A stretch of 45,309 bases of DNA from an uncultured Selenomonadales bacterium (GTDB lineage: Bacteria > Bacillota > Negativicutes > Selenomonadales > Selenomonadaceae): positions 1-45,309 of the forward strand of contig ONUH01000016.1 of NCBI GenBank assembly GCA_900321035.1. Reading direction: 5' to 3'. Within the stretch, counting starts at the first letter, position 1, and each line of letters begins with the position of its first letter. Positions 1 through 8,791 of the stretch are shown here, piece by piece. Below the pieces are notes generated by a model that did no database searches, was not told the origin of the DNA, and saw only the letters and a program-made list of their open reading frames with translations. Made by a program: the position numbers and the translations under genes.

Positions 1-347
1 ATGTCGACATCTGTCATCAGCGATTTGATCACCATGACGCCAAGATCGCAGTCCGTCGGACATCTCTTGCACGAATCACACATCTGTTCATATGTGTGGC
101 TGTCACAATCGTCTTTGACTGTGATCTCCATGTGACCCTCTTCAACCTCAAGATCCACTTCATACTTGTCAGAAAAACCGTCGACTCCATGACAAGACAC
201 GTTCTTGCATGCTTCTGTAACGGCCGTCTTTATGTCTTCAGCGGCATCAAGGTCAAAACCTGCGGCGGCGGCGATAGATCCTATCGCCAGTCTGACTGAT
301 GAAAGATATGCGGGTTTGCCGGGCACTTCGATTTTAAGGTTATCCAT
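1..347 (-). CDS. RsbW-like anti-sigma factor / serine kinase ATPase (partial)
   Basis: Runs off the left edge, so only the first 115 codons are present and no stop is seen. Translation starts at 347 behind a GGAGG ribosome site (MDNLKIEVPGKPAYL...). The helix ending TEACKNVSCHG corresponds to the N-box region of GHKL ATPases of the RsbW/SpoIIAB family, and DLGVMVIKSLMTDVD at the edge corresponds to the G-box (GxGLxxIxxLMDxV in relatives). Such proteins bind ATP and phosphorylate an anti-anti-sigma partner or hold a sigma factor. Odd feature: a Cys-rich stretch (CDSCKRCPTDC) sits between the D-box area and the G-box, which is unusual and might bind metal. Partner genes would lie outside the window. 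The family call is from motifs; the precise role is inference. Confidence 0.72.
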   Translation of the reverse strand, partial: MDNLKIEVPGKPAYLSSVRLAIGSIAAAAGFDLDAAEDIKTAVTEACKNVSCHGVDGFSDKYEVDLEVEEGHMEITVKDDCDSHTYEQMCDSCKRCPTDCDLGVMVIKSLMTDVD

Positions 348-647
348 GTTTCCTCCAACAAAACAATGTTTTCGTATTATACGGTCAGCTTGTTTATGAT
401 ACCTCGGGAACGTCTCTTTGTCAAGGATTTTTTCAAAAAAATTTTTAGGAGCCAATTGCAGGCCGAATATTAGAGAAGTCGGTTCCCGCGTTAAAATGCA
501 GTCGTGGAAAATTTGCCTGCGGCAAAATCGGAAACCTCGCATTATTATATGGAAAGTTTCCGGCAAGTGAGGTTATAATATAAAAAACCCGACACAATTT
601 CGTCACATTTTTCGGTTATCATAGAGAAAAACGAGGAGGCGAACCGA
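348..647. other. Divergent intergenic region
   Basis: No gene seen. It separates the left-edge gene from the two-component operon. A TATAAT on the minus strand (376-381) may serve the left gene, and TATAAT at 574-579 on the plus strand may serve the regulator at 648; neither has a convincing -35. Two nested inverted repeats (ggaaac...gtttcc and aacctc...gaggtt) bracket the area just upstream of 574 and could be a regulator-binding or RNA structure. The regulator has a clear GAGGAGG ribosome site. Confidence 0.4.
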
Positions 648-1334
648 ATGATCCCGATGCTGATTGCCGACGACAACACGGCAATCGTCGATATTCTGAC
701 GACTTTCGCGACGCCCGCCGGATTTTCGGTGACGGCGGCGCGGGACGGCGAAGAAGCTCTCCGGCTGTTCCATGCGCAGCACTTCGAAGTGATCCTGCTC
801 GACGTGATGATGCCGAAAATGGACGGTTTCGCTCTATGCCGCGCCATCCGCGCCGAATCCAACGTCCCGATTCTGATGATCACGGCCCGCGGTGAAGACT
901 ACGACCGCATCATGGGACTCGATATCGGCGCCGACGATTATATCGTCAAGCCGTTTTCCGGCGCCGAGGTAATGGCCCGCGTCCGTGCCGTGATGCGCCG
1001 TCTGGAACGGACGGCGGAATCCGCGCAGCACGCGCTGTCCTGCGGCAGCCTGACGCTGTACCCCGACGAGATCCGCGCGGCGGTCAACGGCGAGACGGTG
1101 CCCCTGACGCGAAAAGAATTCGATCTTTTGTGCCTGTTCGCGGAAAACAAAGGGCGCGCGTTCTCCCGCGACCATCTCCTGGACCGTCTTTGGGGCTGGG
1201 ATTACGAAGGCGACACCCGGACGGTGGACACCCACATCAAGCGGCTCCGCGCAAAGCTCTCCAAATTCCCGCATGACGACTGGGATATCAAGACTGTATG
1301 GGGCGTCGGCTACGCATTGGAGGCGACATCATGA
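648..1334 (+). CDS. OmpR/PhoB-family DNA-binding response regulator
   Basis: A 228-residue two-domain regulator. The receiver domain (about 1-120) shows the acidic pair D8-D9, the phospho-acceptor D52 in LLDVMMPKMDG, the switch Thr in MITARG and the Lys of KPF. The C-terminal winged helix (about 130-228) ends with the signature VDTHIKRLRAKL, typical of OmpR-type proteins that bind promoters as phosphorylated dimers. It has a GAGGAGG ribosome site and its stop overlaps the start of the sensor kinase gene (ATGA), so the two are translationally coupled partners. Target genes cannot be read from the sequence. Confidence 0.95.
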   Translation: MIPMLIADDNTAIVDILTTFATPAGFSVTAARDGEEALRLFHAQHFEVILLDVMMPKMDGFALCRAIRAESNVPILMITARGEDYDRIMGLDIGADDYIVKPFSGAEVMARVRAVMRRLERTAESAQHALSCGSLTLYPDEIRAAVNGETVPLTRKEFDLLCLFAENKGRAFSRDHLLDRLWGWDYEGDTRTVDTHIKRLRAKLSKFPHDDWDIKTVWGVGYALEATS

Positions 1335-2962
1335 ATCACGGACTGACGCGCCGTCTCGTGCTGTATTTTTCCTTGGCACTTCTGACATTCGCGCTTGTCA
1401 TCGGCGGCGTATTCGGCTTCTTGTTTCGCCGTTACACCCTGGAACTGCATACCAGCGACCTGAGAACCCACGCGGAGGCCGTTGCCGCGTCCCTGTCGGA
1501 AAAGGAAAAAACCGGCGCCGCGGGCGCGCCGTCCGACGCCATGCCCCGCGGTCATCACGAAGGACGCCGCAGTATGACGATGCGCCGCATGGGAATGGAA
1601 TCTCCGTCCGCACAGGCGCATGGCGAAACGAAGGCTCCTGCCGCAATGGGCGCGCATACCTATTGCCGCCGCCGCGTCACCAATCACTCCGCTCCCTCGG
1701 CGGGAAACGACGACGACCGGGGCCTTGCCTCGCTGCTCAGCCAACTCAACGCTTTCACAGGAAGCGACGTCTGGCTCGTGGACCGCAGTTCCCGCACAAT
1801 CACGCTCAGCGGAACGGAAACGGAAACAGATTACACGGAACTGCCGGAATCCGCCGACGCCTTACTGGAAACGGTATTTTCCGGGAAAAGCGTCTCCGGC
1901 GAAGATTTCAGTACGCTGCTTGACGTACCCTCCGTGACGGCCGGAGCGCCTGTGACAGACGCCGACGGCAGGATAACGGGCGCCGTCCTGATGCACCGCC
2001 GCCTGTCGGACATTCGCGCCAGCGAAGCGGCGGGATTCCAGATTCTCGCAGTCTCCCTCGCTCTCGCGTTCCTGTTGGCGGCCGTCCTGTCCTATTTGCT
2101 GGCGCGCCGCTTCATCCGACCGCTTGCCCTGATGGAGAAAACGGCGGCAGCTCTCGCCGACGGCAATTATGAAACTCGCAGCGGCGTCCGGCAGGACGAC
2201 GAAATCGGCTCTCTTGCCCAAAGTCTTGACGTTCTCGCCCAGCGACTCGAAGACGCTGCCGCGGAACGCTCGAAGCTTGACGCCATGCGGCGCGATTTCT
2301 TCGCGAGCATTTCGCACGAGCTCCGCACGCCTCTGACCGTTCTTCGAGGCTCGCTCGACGCGCTCTCATCGGGTCTTGTGACGGACGAGGAAAAACGGCG
2401 GGAATATCTCGCGCAGATGGAAACCAGCGCCGTACACCTCACCCGCCTCGTCAGCGATATTTTCGATCTTGCGCGGCTGGAGAATCCCGATTTTTCCATT
2501 GAGAAAACCGACGTCGATCTTTCCGACGCGCTCCGGGACGCCGTGCGGTCGGCCCGCCGCCTTGCCGCGCCGAAATCGGTAGATATTCGTTTGGCGGACG
2601 TCCCGCCGATTTCCATGCGCGGCGACTACGGACGACTGCGGCAAATGTTCCTCGCCGTTTTGGACAACGCCGTAAAGTTCTCGCCGGAAGGCGCAGCGGT
2701 CGAAATCGGCGCCGAGCTTTCGGGCGACCGCTGGCGCATAGCGATAAAAGATCACGGTCCCGGCGTCGCCGCCGACCTCCTGCCGCATATCTTCGACCGG
2801 TTCCGCACGAACCGGGAAGGAGGCACCGGCCTCGGCCTCGCCATCGCGCAGGAAATCGCCCGCCGCCACGACGTCGTACTGGAGGCGGACAGCGTCGAGG
2901 GGCAGGGCGCTGCCTTCGCCTTTCGCGGCCGCATCACGGGCCGTCCATCGTCCCCCGCCTAA
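1331..2962 (+). CDS. Membrane sensor histidine kinase with His/Met-rich sensor loop
   Basis: 543 residues from the ATG at 1331, chosen because it overlaps the regulator stop. Order: membrane helix 1 (about 8-33), extracytoplasmic sensor region (about 35-232), helix 2 (about 234-258), HAMP (about 259-312), HisKA with phospho-acceptor H329 in SISHELRTPL, then an ATPase domain with N-box NAVKFSP, DHGPGV and GTGLGLA. Residues about 70-120 of the sensor loop are unusually rich in His and Met (MPRGHHEGRRSMTMRRMGM), with a Cys at 112, resembling metal-binding loops. Copper or another soft metal is a plausible signal, but that is inference. Cognate regulator immediately upstream; CYTH gene 18 bases downstream. 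Confidence 0.93.
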   Translation: MNHGLTRRLVLYFSLALLTFALVIGGVFGFLFRRYTLELHTSDLRTHAEAVAASLSEKEKTGAAGAPSDAMPRGHHEGRRSMTMRRMGMESPSAQAHGETKAPAAMGAHTYCRRRVTNHSAPSAGNDDDRGLASLLSQLNAFTGSDVWLVDRSSRTITLSGTETETDYTELPESADALLETVFSGKSVSGEDFSTLLDVPSVTAGAPVTDADGRITGAVLMHRRLSDIRASEAAGFQILAVSLALAFLLAAVLSYLLARRFIRPLALMEKTAAALADGNYETRSGVRQDDEIGSLAQSLDVLAQRLEDAAAERSKLDAMRRDFFASISHELRTPLTVLRGSLDALSSGLVTDEEKRREYLAQMETSAVHLTRLVSDIFDLARLENPDFSIEKTDVDLSDALRDAVRSARRLAAPKSVDIRLADVPPISMRGDYGRLRQMFLAVLDNAVKFSPEGAAVEIGAELSGDRWRIAIKDHGPGVAADLLPHIFDRFRTNREGGTGLGLAIAQEIARRHDVVLEADSVEGQGAAFAFRGRITGRPSSPA

Positions 2963-2980
2963 TCCGGAAAGGAGTTTTTC

Positions 2981-3469
2981 ATGGAAATCGAACGGCAATT
3001 CTTGGTAAAGGACCTTCCCCCGCTGCCCGCCGAGTGCGAAACGATCCGCCAGGGCTATGTGGCGCTCGAACCGGAAATCCGCATCCGGCAAATCGGGACC
3101 GCGCAATACGTCTTGACCGTAAAACGCGGCGCCGGACTTGTCCGGGAGGAATGGGAGACCGCCATCTCCCAACGGGAATTTGACATTCTTTCAACGCGTT
3201 TGGAACCGGGAACGCGATTGATCGCGAAGCGCCGCTACCGCATCCCGCTTTCGGACGGACACATCGCGGAGCTTCACATCCATGACGGCCATTTATCGGA
3301 TTTCGCCTACGTCGAAGTGGAATTCCCCTCCGCCGAAGCCGCCGCATCGTTTACGCCGCCCGGCTGGTTCGGACGGGAAGTCACCGAGGACGCCCGCTTT
3401 TCGTACAGCGTCCTGGCAAAAGCGGACGGCATGGAACAGGTGCGAAAAATCTTGGAGGAATCGACATGA
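2981..3469 (+). CDS. CYTH domain protein (class IV cyclase / triphosphatase fold)
   Basis: A 162-residue protein beginning MEIERQFLVKDLPPLP, which carries the N-terminal ExExK-like signature of the CYTH fold (here EIERQFLV). Alternating charged strands follow (EIRIRQ, YVLTVKRG, REEWETAI, FAYVEVEF), as expected for an eight-stranded tunnel that binds triphosphate with divalent metal. Relatives hydrolyse inorganic triphosphate, thiamine triphosphate or nucleoside triphosphates, and some make cAMP; the substrate here is unknown. It follows the kinase gene by 18 bases with an AAAGGAG ribosome site, and its stop overlaps the next start (ATGA). The CYTH assignment is strong and the reaction is not. 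Confidence 0.88.
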   Translation: MEIERQFLVKDLPPLPAECETIRQGYVALEPEIRIRQIGTAQYVLTVKRGAGLVREEWETAISQREFDILSTRLEPGTRLIAKRRYRIPLSDGHIAELHIHDGHLSDFAYVEVEFPSAEAAASFTPPGWFGREVTEDARFSYSVLAKADGMEQVRKILEEST

Positions 3470-3900
3470 AACCTGTGGAACTTTCCATCCCCTTCGAGCG
3501 CTGCAACAAGCAGGGAAAAATCTTCGCCATCGCAAACCGTCTCGGCTGCGATCTTGAAGGCTACGCCGCGCGCTATATGACCTCGGAGCTGGCGACCAGC
3601 GGCAGGGACGACGACTACGCCTACTACCAGATCGCCTCGCCGTCCTATTCCCTCGACCTCATCGAAGACGAGGAGCTTCAGGCCGAAGAACCGACGGACG
3701 GGAAATATTCCAACGGAGAAGCGTATTGGGTCGGATTTTTTTACAAATATTTGAGCCTTGCGCTTTCGATCCGCGGCGAAGCGCTTTTGGAAAAGATCCC
3801 CTTCGCAAAGATGCACGAATTTTACCTGGCTTTCAACGGTCTTCCAAAGGAATCCGCCGGTCAGGAACTGCTGAAGCTCCTGACCGCAGAAAAAGAATGA
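3466..3900 (+). CDS. Conserved hypothetical protein, last gene of the two-component operon
   Basis: 144 residues, start overlapping the CYTH stop. I do not recognise the family. It looks soluble and acidic with no signal peptide or membrane helix. It opens MKPVELSIPFERCNKQGKIF, has aromatic-rich middle parts (DDDYAYYQIASPSYSL, AYWVGFFYKYLSLAL) and a helical C-terminus. The coupling to CYTH suggests a shared function. A very strong terminator begins right after its stop. Confidence 0.7.
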   Translation: MKPVELSIPFERCNKQGKIFAIANRLGCDLEGYAARYMTSELATSGRDDDYAYYQIASPSYSLDLIEDEELQAEEPTDGKYSNGEAYWVGFFYKYLSLALSIRGEALLEKIPFAKMHEFYLAFNGLPKESAGQELLKLLTAEKE

Positions 3901-3946
3901 GCACGGGGCTTCCGCCGTCCGAACCGGCGGAAGCCCCGTGCTTTTT
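3901..3946 (+). terminator. Rho-independent terminator
   Basis: A 17-bp perfect stem (GCACGGGGCTTCCGCCG with its complement) and a 7-base loop, followed by TTTTTT. It ends the 648-3900 operon. The opposite strand lacks a good T-run, so it mainly serves the plus strand. Confidence 0.95.
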
Positions 3947-3971
3947 TCATATCGCAAACGCCTTAAAAAGA

Positions 3972-5285
3972 TTACAGGATATCGATGTATTCGTTGTTCA
4001 GCGCCTTGTTCATGCTGCGCACGGCGCAAAATTTCCCGCACATGCTGCAGGTATCGCCGTGGTCTTCCTCCGGCAGCCGGCTTTCCCGGATCGCTTTCGC
4101 CGTCTTCGGGTCGAGAGCGCACGCATACTGCGCCTCCCAATCCAGGTTGCGCCGCGCCTCCGCCATACGGTCATCTGCGTCGCGGGCGCCGGGAATACCC
4201 TTCGCGATGTCGGCGGCGTGCGCCGCGATCTTTGCGGCGATAATTCCCTGCCGCACATCGTCCACGTTCGGCAAGGCCAGATGCTCCGCCGGCGTCACAT
4301 AACAGAGGAAGGCCGCCCCGTGCATGGCGGCTGCCGCGCCGCCGATGGCCGACGTGATATGGTCGTATCCCGGCGCGATATCCGTCACCAACGGCCCCAG
4401 CACGTAAAACGGCGCCCCCATGCACAGCGTCTTTTGCAGCTCCATGTTCGCCGCGACCTGATGCAGCGGCACATGACCGGGGCCTTCCACCATGACCTGC
4501 ACGTTATGCGCCCAAGCCCGCTTCGTCAACTCCCCGAGGCGGATCAGCTCGTCGATCTGGCAGGCGTCCGTGGCGTCCGCCAAACAGCCGGGGCGGCAGG
4601 CGTCGCCGAGGGAAACCGTCACGTCGTATTCCTCGCAAATGTCGAGGATTTCGTCAAAATGCTCGTAAAAGGGATTCTCCTCCCCCGTCATGCTCATCCA
4701 TGCGAAAACGAGGCTGCCGCCCCGGCTCACGATGTTCATCTTCCGCCCGTGTTCCCGGATCCTGCGGAGCGTGTCCCTGCCGACGCCGCAGTGAAGCGTC
4801 ACGAAATCCACGCCGTCCTCCGCATGCAGCCGAATCACATCCAGGAAATCCTGCGCCGTAAGTTCCGCCAAATCTTTCTGGCAGTGGATCACGCTGTCAT
4901 ACACCGGCACGGTCCCGATCATGGCCGGACATTCCCGTACCAGTTTCTGACGAAACGGCCGGGTGTCCCCGTGGCTCGAAAGGTCCATGATTGCCTCCGC
5001 GCCAAGCTCCACCGCGCGCATCACCTTTTGCATTTCCATGTCGTAATCTGCGCAGTCCCGCGAAACACCCAAATTCACATTGATTTTCGTCCGCAGCATG
5101 CTGCCGACGCCCTCCGGGTCAAGGCAGGCATGATTCCGGTTCGCGCAGATCGCGACCTTGCCTTCGGCCACAAGGCGCATCAGCGTCTCCGGTTCCATGC
5201 GTTCCTTCTTCGCCACCGCTTCCGCTTCCCTGGTCAATATCCCTTTCCGCGCCGCATCCATCTGGGTAGTATATGCTCTTGCCAT
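3972..5285 (-). CDS. thiC: Phosphomethylpyrimidine synthase ThiC
   Basis: 437 residues from [15 protein letters not shown]; this start is chosen over an upstream in-frame codon because GGGAGGAAT lies just before it. ThiC is a non-canonical radical SAM enzyme that turns 5-aminoimidazole ribotide into HMP phosphate for thiamine synthesis. Seen here: the SSHGDTR and GPGHVPLH segments typical of the family, and the C-terminal cluster motif CSMCGKFC that holds the [4Fe-4S] centre. The length fits the shorter clostridial form rather than the 600-residue proteobacterial form. It is preceded by a TPP riboswitch and a leader terminator, so it should be repressed by thiamine pyrophosphate. No other thi gene is in the window. 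Confidence 0.98.
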   Translation of the reverse strand: MARAYTTQMDAARKGILTREAEAVAKKERMEPETLMRLVAEGKVAICANRNHACLDPEGVGSMLRTKINVNLGVSRDCADYDMEMQKVMRAVELGAEAIMDLSSHGDTRPFRQKLVRECPAMIGTVPVYDSVIHCQKDLAELTAQDFLDVIRLHAEDGVDFVTLHCGVGRDTLRRIREHGRKMNIVSRGGSLVFAWMSMTGEENPFYEHFDEILDICEEYDVTVSLGDACRPGCLADATDACQIDELIRLGELTKRAWAHNVQVMVEGPGHVPLHQVAANMELQKTLCMGAPFYVLGPLVTDIAPGYDHITSAIGGAAAAMHGAAFLCYVTPAEHLALPNVDDVRQGIIAAKIAAHAADIAKGIPGARDADDRMAEARRNLDWEAQYACALDPKTAKAIRESRLPEEDHGDTCSMCGKFCAVRSMNKALNNEYIDIL

Positions 5286-5300
5286 CTTTATTCCTCCCGC

Positions 5301-5352
5301 AATAAAAAACGACCGCAAGGCCGCCGCCGCGAAGCCGCCCTTGCAGTCGTAT
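5301..5352 (-). terminator. Riboswitch-controlled leader terminator of thiC
   Basis: On the minus strand, CGACTGCAAGGGCGGC pairs with a GC-rich partner ending CCTTGCGGTCG, followed by TTTTTT. It lies between the TPP aptamer and the thiC ribosome site, the position expected for ligand-dependent premature termination. Confidence 0.88.
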
Positions 5353-5353
5353 C

Positions 5354-5433
5354 TTCCCTACGTTGGCATTATCCAAATCAGGTTCCCGGTCGAAACGCAC
5401 AGTTTCCTCTCAGCCCGTCTGCGAGCTCCCGCG
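5354..5433 (-). promoter_or_regulatory. TPP riboswitch (THI element)
   Basis: The minus strand carries the diagnostic conserved blocks: GGGAGCTC (P1 side), GGGCTGAGAGG, then ACCTGATTTGGATAATGCC and AACGTAGGGAAG. These match the core of the TPP-binding aptamer. It is followed by a terminator hairpin and thiC, so TPP binding should shut off thiC transcription. Confidence 0.97.
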
Positions 5434-5463
5434 TTTTATTTTTTTTTTGCAAAATCCTCTATT

Positions 5464-5493
5464 TCTTTACCATGAAATGCGCCCCTTTGTCAA
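5464..5493 (-). promoter_or_regulatory. Promoter of the thiC transcript
   Basis: TTGACA (5488-5493), 18-base spacer, TAAAGA (5464-5469), about 30 bases upstream of the riboswitch. It sits at the very end of the upstream sfsA gene, so thiC is transcribed independently. Confidence 0.7.
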
Positions 5494-5494
5494 G

Positions 5495-6166
5495 TCATGC
5501 GGGGAATCGAACGCCGTCTTGAATCGACAGCGAATTCCCCTTCACGTCGCAGGGCAGATGCAAAACATGGACGCCGGCCTTTTCCGCATCGGCCAGCGCT
5601 TCGCCAAATTCCGGGTGCGTGCCCGTATTCGGACGTACCTCGCGGACGCCGTTCATCTGGATGACGAAAGCGACGCCGCACCAATAGCCCCGCTTCTTTG
5701 CTTCGACCAGTTCGCGGATGTGCTTCACGCCGCGCTCGGTGGGCGCGTCCGGGAAATAGCCGACGCCGCTGATCTCCAGGGTGCAGCCTTTGACCTCCAG
5801 CAGATACTTCCGCCGACCCTTCTCCATGTAAAAATCAATGCGGGAGTCCCCGTAAACAGTCTCCGGCCGGATTCTGTCGAATTCCTGCTTCTTCAGCCAT
5901 TCCAGCACGACCGCATTCGGGGCCTGGCTGTCCAGGTTCACCCATCCGAGGCCGTTCTTTCGGACGGCGATCAGGTCGTATTGCGTCTTGCGGTTTAGGT
6001 TGTCCGCCCTCGCCAGCACGACAGGGACGCCGGGGAGCAGGAGTTCCCTGCACCGTCCGGTGTTCTTGACGTGGACCGTCTCCGTCCCGCCGTTTAGTTC
6101 CACATGGGCGACGAATCGGTTTGACCGGTCGAGGAATTTCCCCTTCACGGTATTCGGATACATCAT
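5495..6166 (-). CDS. sfsA: SfsA-family DNA/RNA nuclease
   Basis: 223 residues, the usual SfsA length. Recognisable blocks are RFVAHVELNGG, HVKNTGRCRELLLPG, RKTQYDLIAV, RIDFYMEKGRRKYLLEVKG (the D/E-x-K nuclease-like core), and NTGTHPEFGEAL. SfsA was first linked to maltose regulation in E. coli and has an OB-like N-domain with a PD-(D/E)xK-like nuclease domain. Two adjacent ATG codons make the exact start uncertain by one residue, and the ribosome site is weak. It lies 16 bases downstream of the EFR1 gene on the same strand and may be co-transcribed with it. Confidence 0.95.
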   Translation of the reverse strand: MMYPNTVKGKFLDRSNRFVAHVELNGGTETVHVKNTGRCRELLLPGVPVVLARADNLNRKTQYDLIAVRKNGLGWVNLDSQAPNAVVLEWLKKQEFDRIRPETVYGDSRIDFYMEKGRRKYLLEVKGCTLEISGVGYFPDAPTERGVKHIRELVEAKKRGYWCGVAFVIQMNGVREVRPNTGTHPEFGEALADAEKAGVHVLHLPCDVKGNSLSIQDGVRFPA

Positions 6167-6182
6167 AGAAAATCAACTCATT

Positions 6183-6995
6183 TCATGCGCCGCTGCCGGC
6201 TGCATCGCCTTCCTGCCACCGGTGCAGCAGATCCGTCGGCAGGACCGCCTTGTGGCGGTATCGCTTTCGGCCCTTCGTTTTCCCGCCGTACTCGATGGCC
6301 TCGACGGGACAGATGTGGAGGCAGCCGAGACATTCCGTGCAGCGATGCTGCCAGACGGGATGGCCATCGGGCCGCCGGATGTTCCGGGCCGGGCAGACGC
6401 CTTCGCAAAGCCCGCAGGACGTGCATCTTTCCGCATCGCAGCGGAAGGCCTCGTCTATGCGCGGCTGCCGCGCCTTCCATTCTTCATGCAGGCGGCGGCA
6501 GGTCTTCCGCAAAAGCTGCCACGTATCGTGCGGACGCCGGCCCTTCACGGCCGCCGCGATGGTCTTGAGCTTCCTCTCCGCCAGCCATGCCCGGATGCGG
6601 ATGCGCCAGTCGGCGGCGGTATCCCGCAGCGGCAGATAGTTCGAGACCAGCCGCAGATACCACGCCGCATCCAATCGCCGCGTTTTCCTGCGAAGGATTT
6701 CTTCCGCGTCCGCGAAGGGCGTTCCAAGATACGGGACGCCGCAGGTGGCGACGGCAAAAACATAGGGATTTCCCGCCATCGACAGACGCTCCATGAAAGT
6801 TTCCACCTGCAGGGGAAGCCCCATGTAATGCAAAGGGAAAACGAATCCGACGACGTCGGCCTCCACCGCCAAACGCCCGCCGGCAAGCGCCTCCGGAATG
6901 GAGCAAAGCTCCGCACCCTCCAGAGAGGCCTGCAGGAATCTCGCCGCATACAGGGAATTCCCCGTCGCGGAAAGATAATAAATGACAGTTTTCAT
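6183..6995 (-). CDS. EFR1-type flavodoxin domain plus ferredoxin protein
   Basis: 270 residues from MKTVIYYLSATGNSLYAA; the start is chosen at the flavodoxin-like beginning, with GAGGCGGG upstream, rather than at a longer in-frame ORF. The N-terminal domain (about 1-150) resembles flavodoxins (SATGNS phosphate loop), and the C-terminal part has two 4Fe-4S motifs, CTSCGLCEGVCP and CTECLGCLHICP. Such EFRO-type proteins are common in anaerobes and presumably move electrons between FMN and iron-sulfur centres; the partner is unknown. Basic C-terminal tail. Confidence 0.9.
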   Translation of the reverse strand: MKTVIYYLSATGNSLYAARFLQASLEGAELCSIPEALAGGRLAVEADVVGFVFPLHYMGLPLQVETFMERLSMAGNPYVFAVATCGVPYLGTPFADAEEILRRKTRRLDAAWYLRLVSNYLPLRDTAADWRIRIRAWLAERKLKTIAAAVKGRRPHDTWQLLRKTCRRLHEEWKARQPRIDEAFRCDAERCTSCGLCEGVCPARNIRRPDGHPVWQHRCTECLGCLHICPVEAIEYGGKTKGRKRYRHKAVLPTDLLHRWQEGDAAGSGA

Positions 6996-7086
6996 ACGCA
7001 CCCGCCTCACAAAACAGATGATGCTTCCTCCTCGCGCCTCGCCGTCTGCAGGCGGCGCGCAAGCATAGCGGCACATATCCGCCGCA

Positions 7087-7095
7087 TGGTATAAT
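7087..7095 (+). promoter_or_regulatory. Extended -10 promoter
   Basis: TGGTATAAT about 35 bases upstream of the 7129 gene, an extended -10 (TGnTATAAT) without a good -35. It points to transcription of the membrane protein gene. Confidence 0.55.
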
Positions 7096-7128
7096 GACGT
7101 TATAAGTCTTCAGAAAAGGAGAAAACCG

Positions 7129-7644
7129 ATGACGAATGAAGCACGATCTGCCGCCGCCCAAGGTGTGCGGCGCAAGGGACGCGCCCTCCGGCTTTACAAC
7201 ATCCTGTTCCCCGCGTGGATGTTCTATCTGTTTCCCACCGGGCTTTGGTTCCTCCTCCTGCCTGCGAACTTTGCCATAGACAGTCTGGTTCTTTTTCTCG
7301 CCATGAAACGGCTGGGCGTCGAAAAGCCGCGTGACGTCTGGAAGCGCAGCATCCTCCGGGTCTGGGGATTCGGCTTCCTCGCGGATTTCCTCGGCGCCAT
7401 CCTGACGCTCGCGCTGTTCCTGCTAATCGACGCCGCCCATCTTTCCTGGGACGTCTACCGGTTCCCCGGCACGACGCTGCTGGCCGTTCCGGGCGTCGCG
7501 CTCTCGGCCTTCCTCATTTACTTTTTCGACAAGCGCTATGCCTTTTCCAAGTGCGCGCTGCCCCAAGACCGCGTCCGTCGGCTGAGTCTCGCGCTGAGCA
7601 TTTTCACCGCGCCGTACGCGATGCTCATTCCGCTCTACGGATGA
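7129..7644 (+). CDS. Polytopic membrane protein, unknown function
   Basis: 171 residues with a strong AAAGGAG ribosome site. Hydrophobic segments at about 27-60 (two close helices), 85-105, 119-133 and 150-170 suggest four or five membrane helices, joined by a basic loop (KRLGVEKPRDVWKRS). The basic N-terminus predicts a cytoplasmic start. I do not recognise a family. Its 3' end is convergent with the radical SAM gene. Confidence 0.75.
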   Translation: MTNEARSAAAQGVRRKGRALRLYNILFPAWMFYLFPTGLWFLLLPANFAIDSLVLFLAMKRLGVEKPRDVWKRSILRVWGFGFLADFLGAILTLALFLLIDAAHLSWDVYRFPGTTLLAVPGVALSAFLIYFFDKRYAFSKCALPQDRVRRLSLALSIFTAPYAMLIPLYG

Positions 7645-7675
7645 ATCCCGCGGCGGCAATCTGCGCGTGTCCCTA

Positions 7676-8770
7676 TCAGGGGTGGGCGAGCAGCGCCTCC
7701 ACCTGCTCCCGTTTCTCAAACAGGATGCACCCGCCCGCATGATCCTCCAGCAGGTAATCTCCATTCCTCAGGGACGCAAACAGGCGCGACCGCATGGCTT
7801 CGCCAAGCGACGAATCCCTGACGTTCGTATCCGAGTAAGGAGAAAACGGGCACGGCTCCGCGCCGCCGTGGGAATTGACATGGAAGAATCCGCGTCCCGC
7901 CGCTATGCACCCGCCCGAACTTTTCTCATCGCCGGGAAACGAAAGAAACACCGTCTCCGGACATTCGGCGCGCAAACGCCCGATCTCCGCGCGCAAAAAT
8001 TCCCGATCTGCATCCCCCGGCGCGAGCTCTCTGCTTTCCTCCGTCACCGGCACATACTCGACGTAAATGACGGCCTTGCAGCCACGCTCCGACAAATCCC
8101 GGATAAACGCCCCGGAGGAAACTTCCCGGATATTGTCCGTCGTGACCGTGACGGACGCCCCGAAAATCACCCCTCGCCGGCGGCATTCCTCCATATTTGC
8201 CATCAGCTTGTCATAGACCCCGACGCCGCGCCTTTTGTCCGTGGCGTTTTTTTCACCCTCGATGCTCATGACGGGCAAAAGATTCCGATGGGCGTCGAAC
8301 AGTTCAAAATAGGACTCGTCCATAAAAACGCCGTTCGTGAAAATCGGGAAGAGAATATCGGGCTTCTTCCCCGCCGCCTCGAGGACGTCCCTGCGGAGCA
8401 AAGGCTCTCCGCCCATCAGCAGGACAAAACTGACGCCCAGCGCCTCCGCCTCGTCAAAAACGGCGAGCCATTCGTCCGCCGTAAGCTGCTCCACAGGCGC
8501 ACAGTCCTCCGTAGCGCGGCTGCCGCGTGAAAAACACCCCGCACAGTGCAGGTTGCAGCTCGATGTGATGCTCGCGATCAGGAACGCGGGAATATGACGC
8601 CCCTGACGCTCGGCCTCCAGCCGCTTCTTTGAAGCCGTGCGGCTGGCGGCAGCGAACCGGAGCATGAACGCGCTTTCCCTGGGATTCTTCAAAGTCGCCT
8701 TGACGGCGTCCGCGACAACGCGCTCGACGCCTCTCGTCAAATATTCCTGCAGATCAAACCGCCGATCCAT
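7676..8770 (-). CDS. Radical SAM protein with SPASM-like C-terminus
   Basis: 364 residues from MDRRFDLQEYL; this start has GGAAGTGAG seven bases upstream, though an ATG five codons earlier (8785) is possible. The radical SAM motif CNLHCAGC binds the SAM cluster, GGEPLL is the SAM-binding strand, and the C-terminal region (GGCIAAGRGFFHVNSHGGAEPCPF) resembles a shortened SPASM auxiliary-cluster domain. Relatives modify peptides or proteins, but no peptide substrate is adjacent. The gene follows the UPF0178 gene by about 20 bases, so it is probably the second gene of that transcript. Conceivably it acts in trans on the peptides elsewhere in this window, which is speculation. Confidence 0.88.
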   Translation of the reverse strand: MDRRFDLQEYLTRGVERVVADAVKATLKNPRESAFMLRFAAASRTASKKRLEAERQGRHIPAFLIASITSSCNLHCAGCFSRGSRATEDCAPVEQLTADEWLAVFDEAEALGVSFVLLMGGEPLLRRDVLEAAGKKPDILFPIFTNGVFMDESYFELFDAHRNLLPVMSIEGEKNATDKRRGVGVYDKLMANMEECRRRGVIFGASVTVTTDNIREVSSGAFIRDLSERGCKAVIYVEYVPVTEESRELAPGDADREFLRAEIGRLRAECPETVFLSFPGDEKSSGGCIAAGRGFFHVNSHGGAEPCPFSPYSDTNVRDSSLGEAMRSRLFASLRNGDYLLEDHAGGCILFEKREQVEALLAHP

Positions 8771-8791
8771 TCTCTCACTTCCCATGACCGC

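Noticed and set aside
3726..5522. Open frame of 598 codons on the plus strand opposite thiC
   Set aside because: Runs through a terminator and across the antisense of thiC and its riboswitch; composition typical of a shadow frame.
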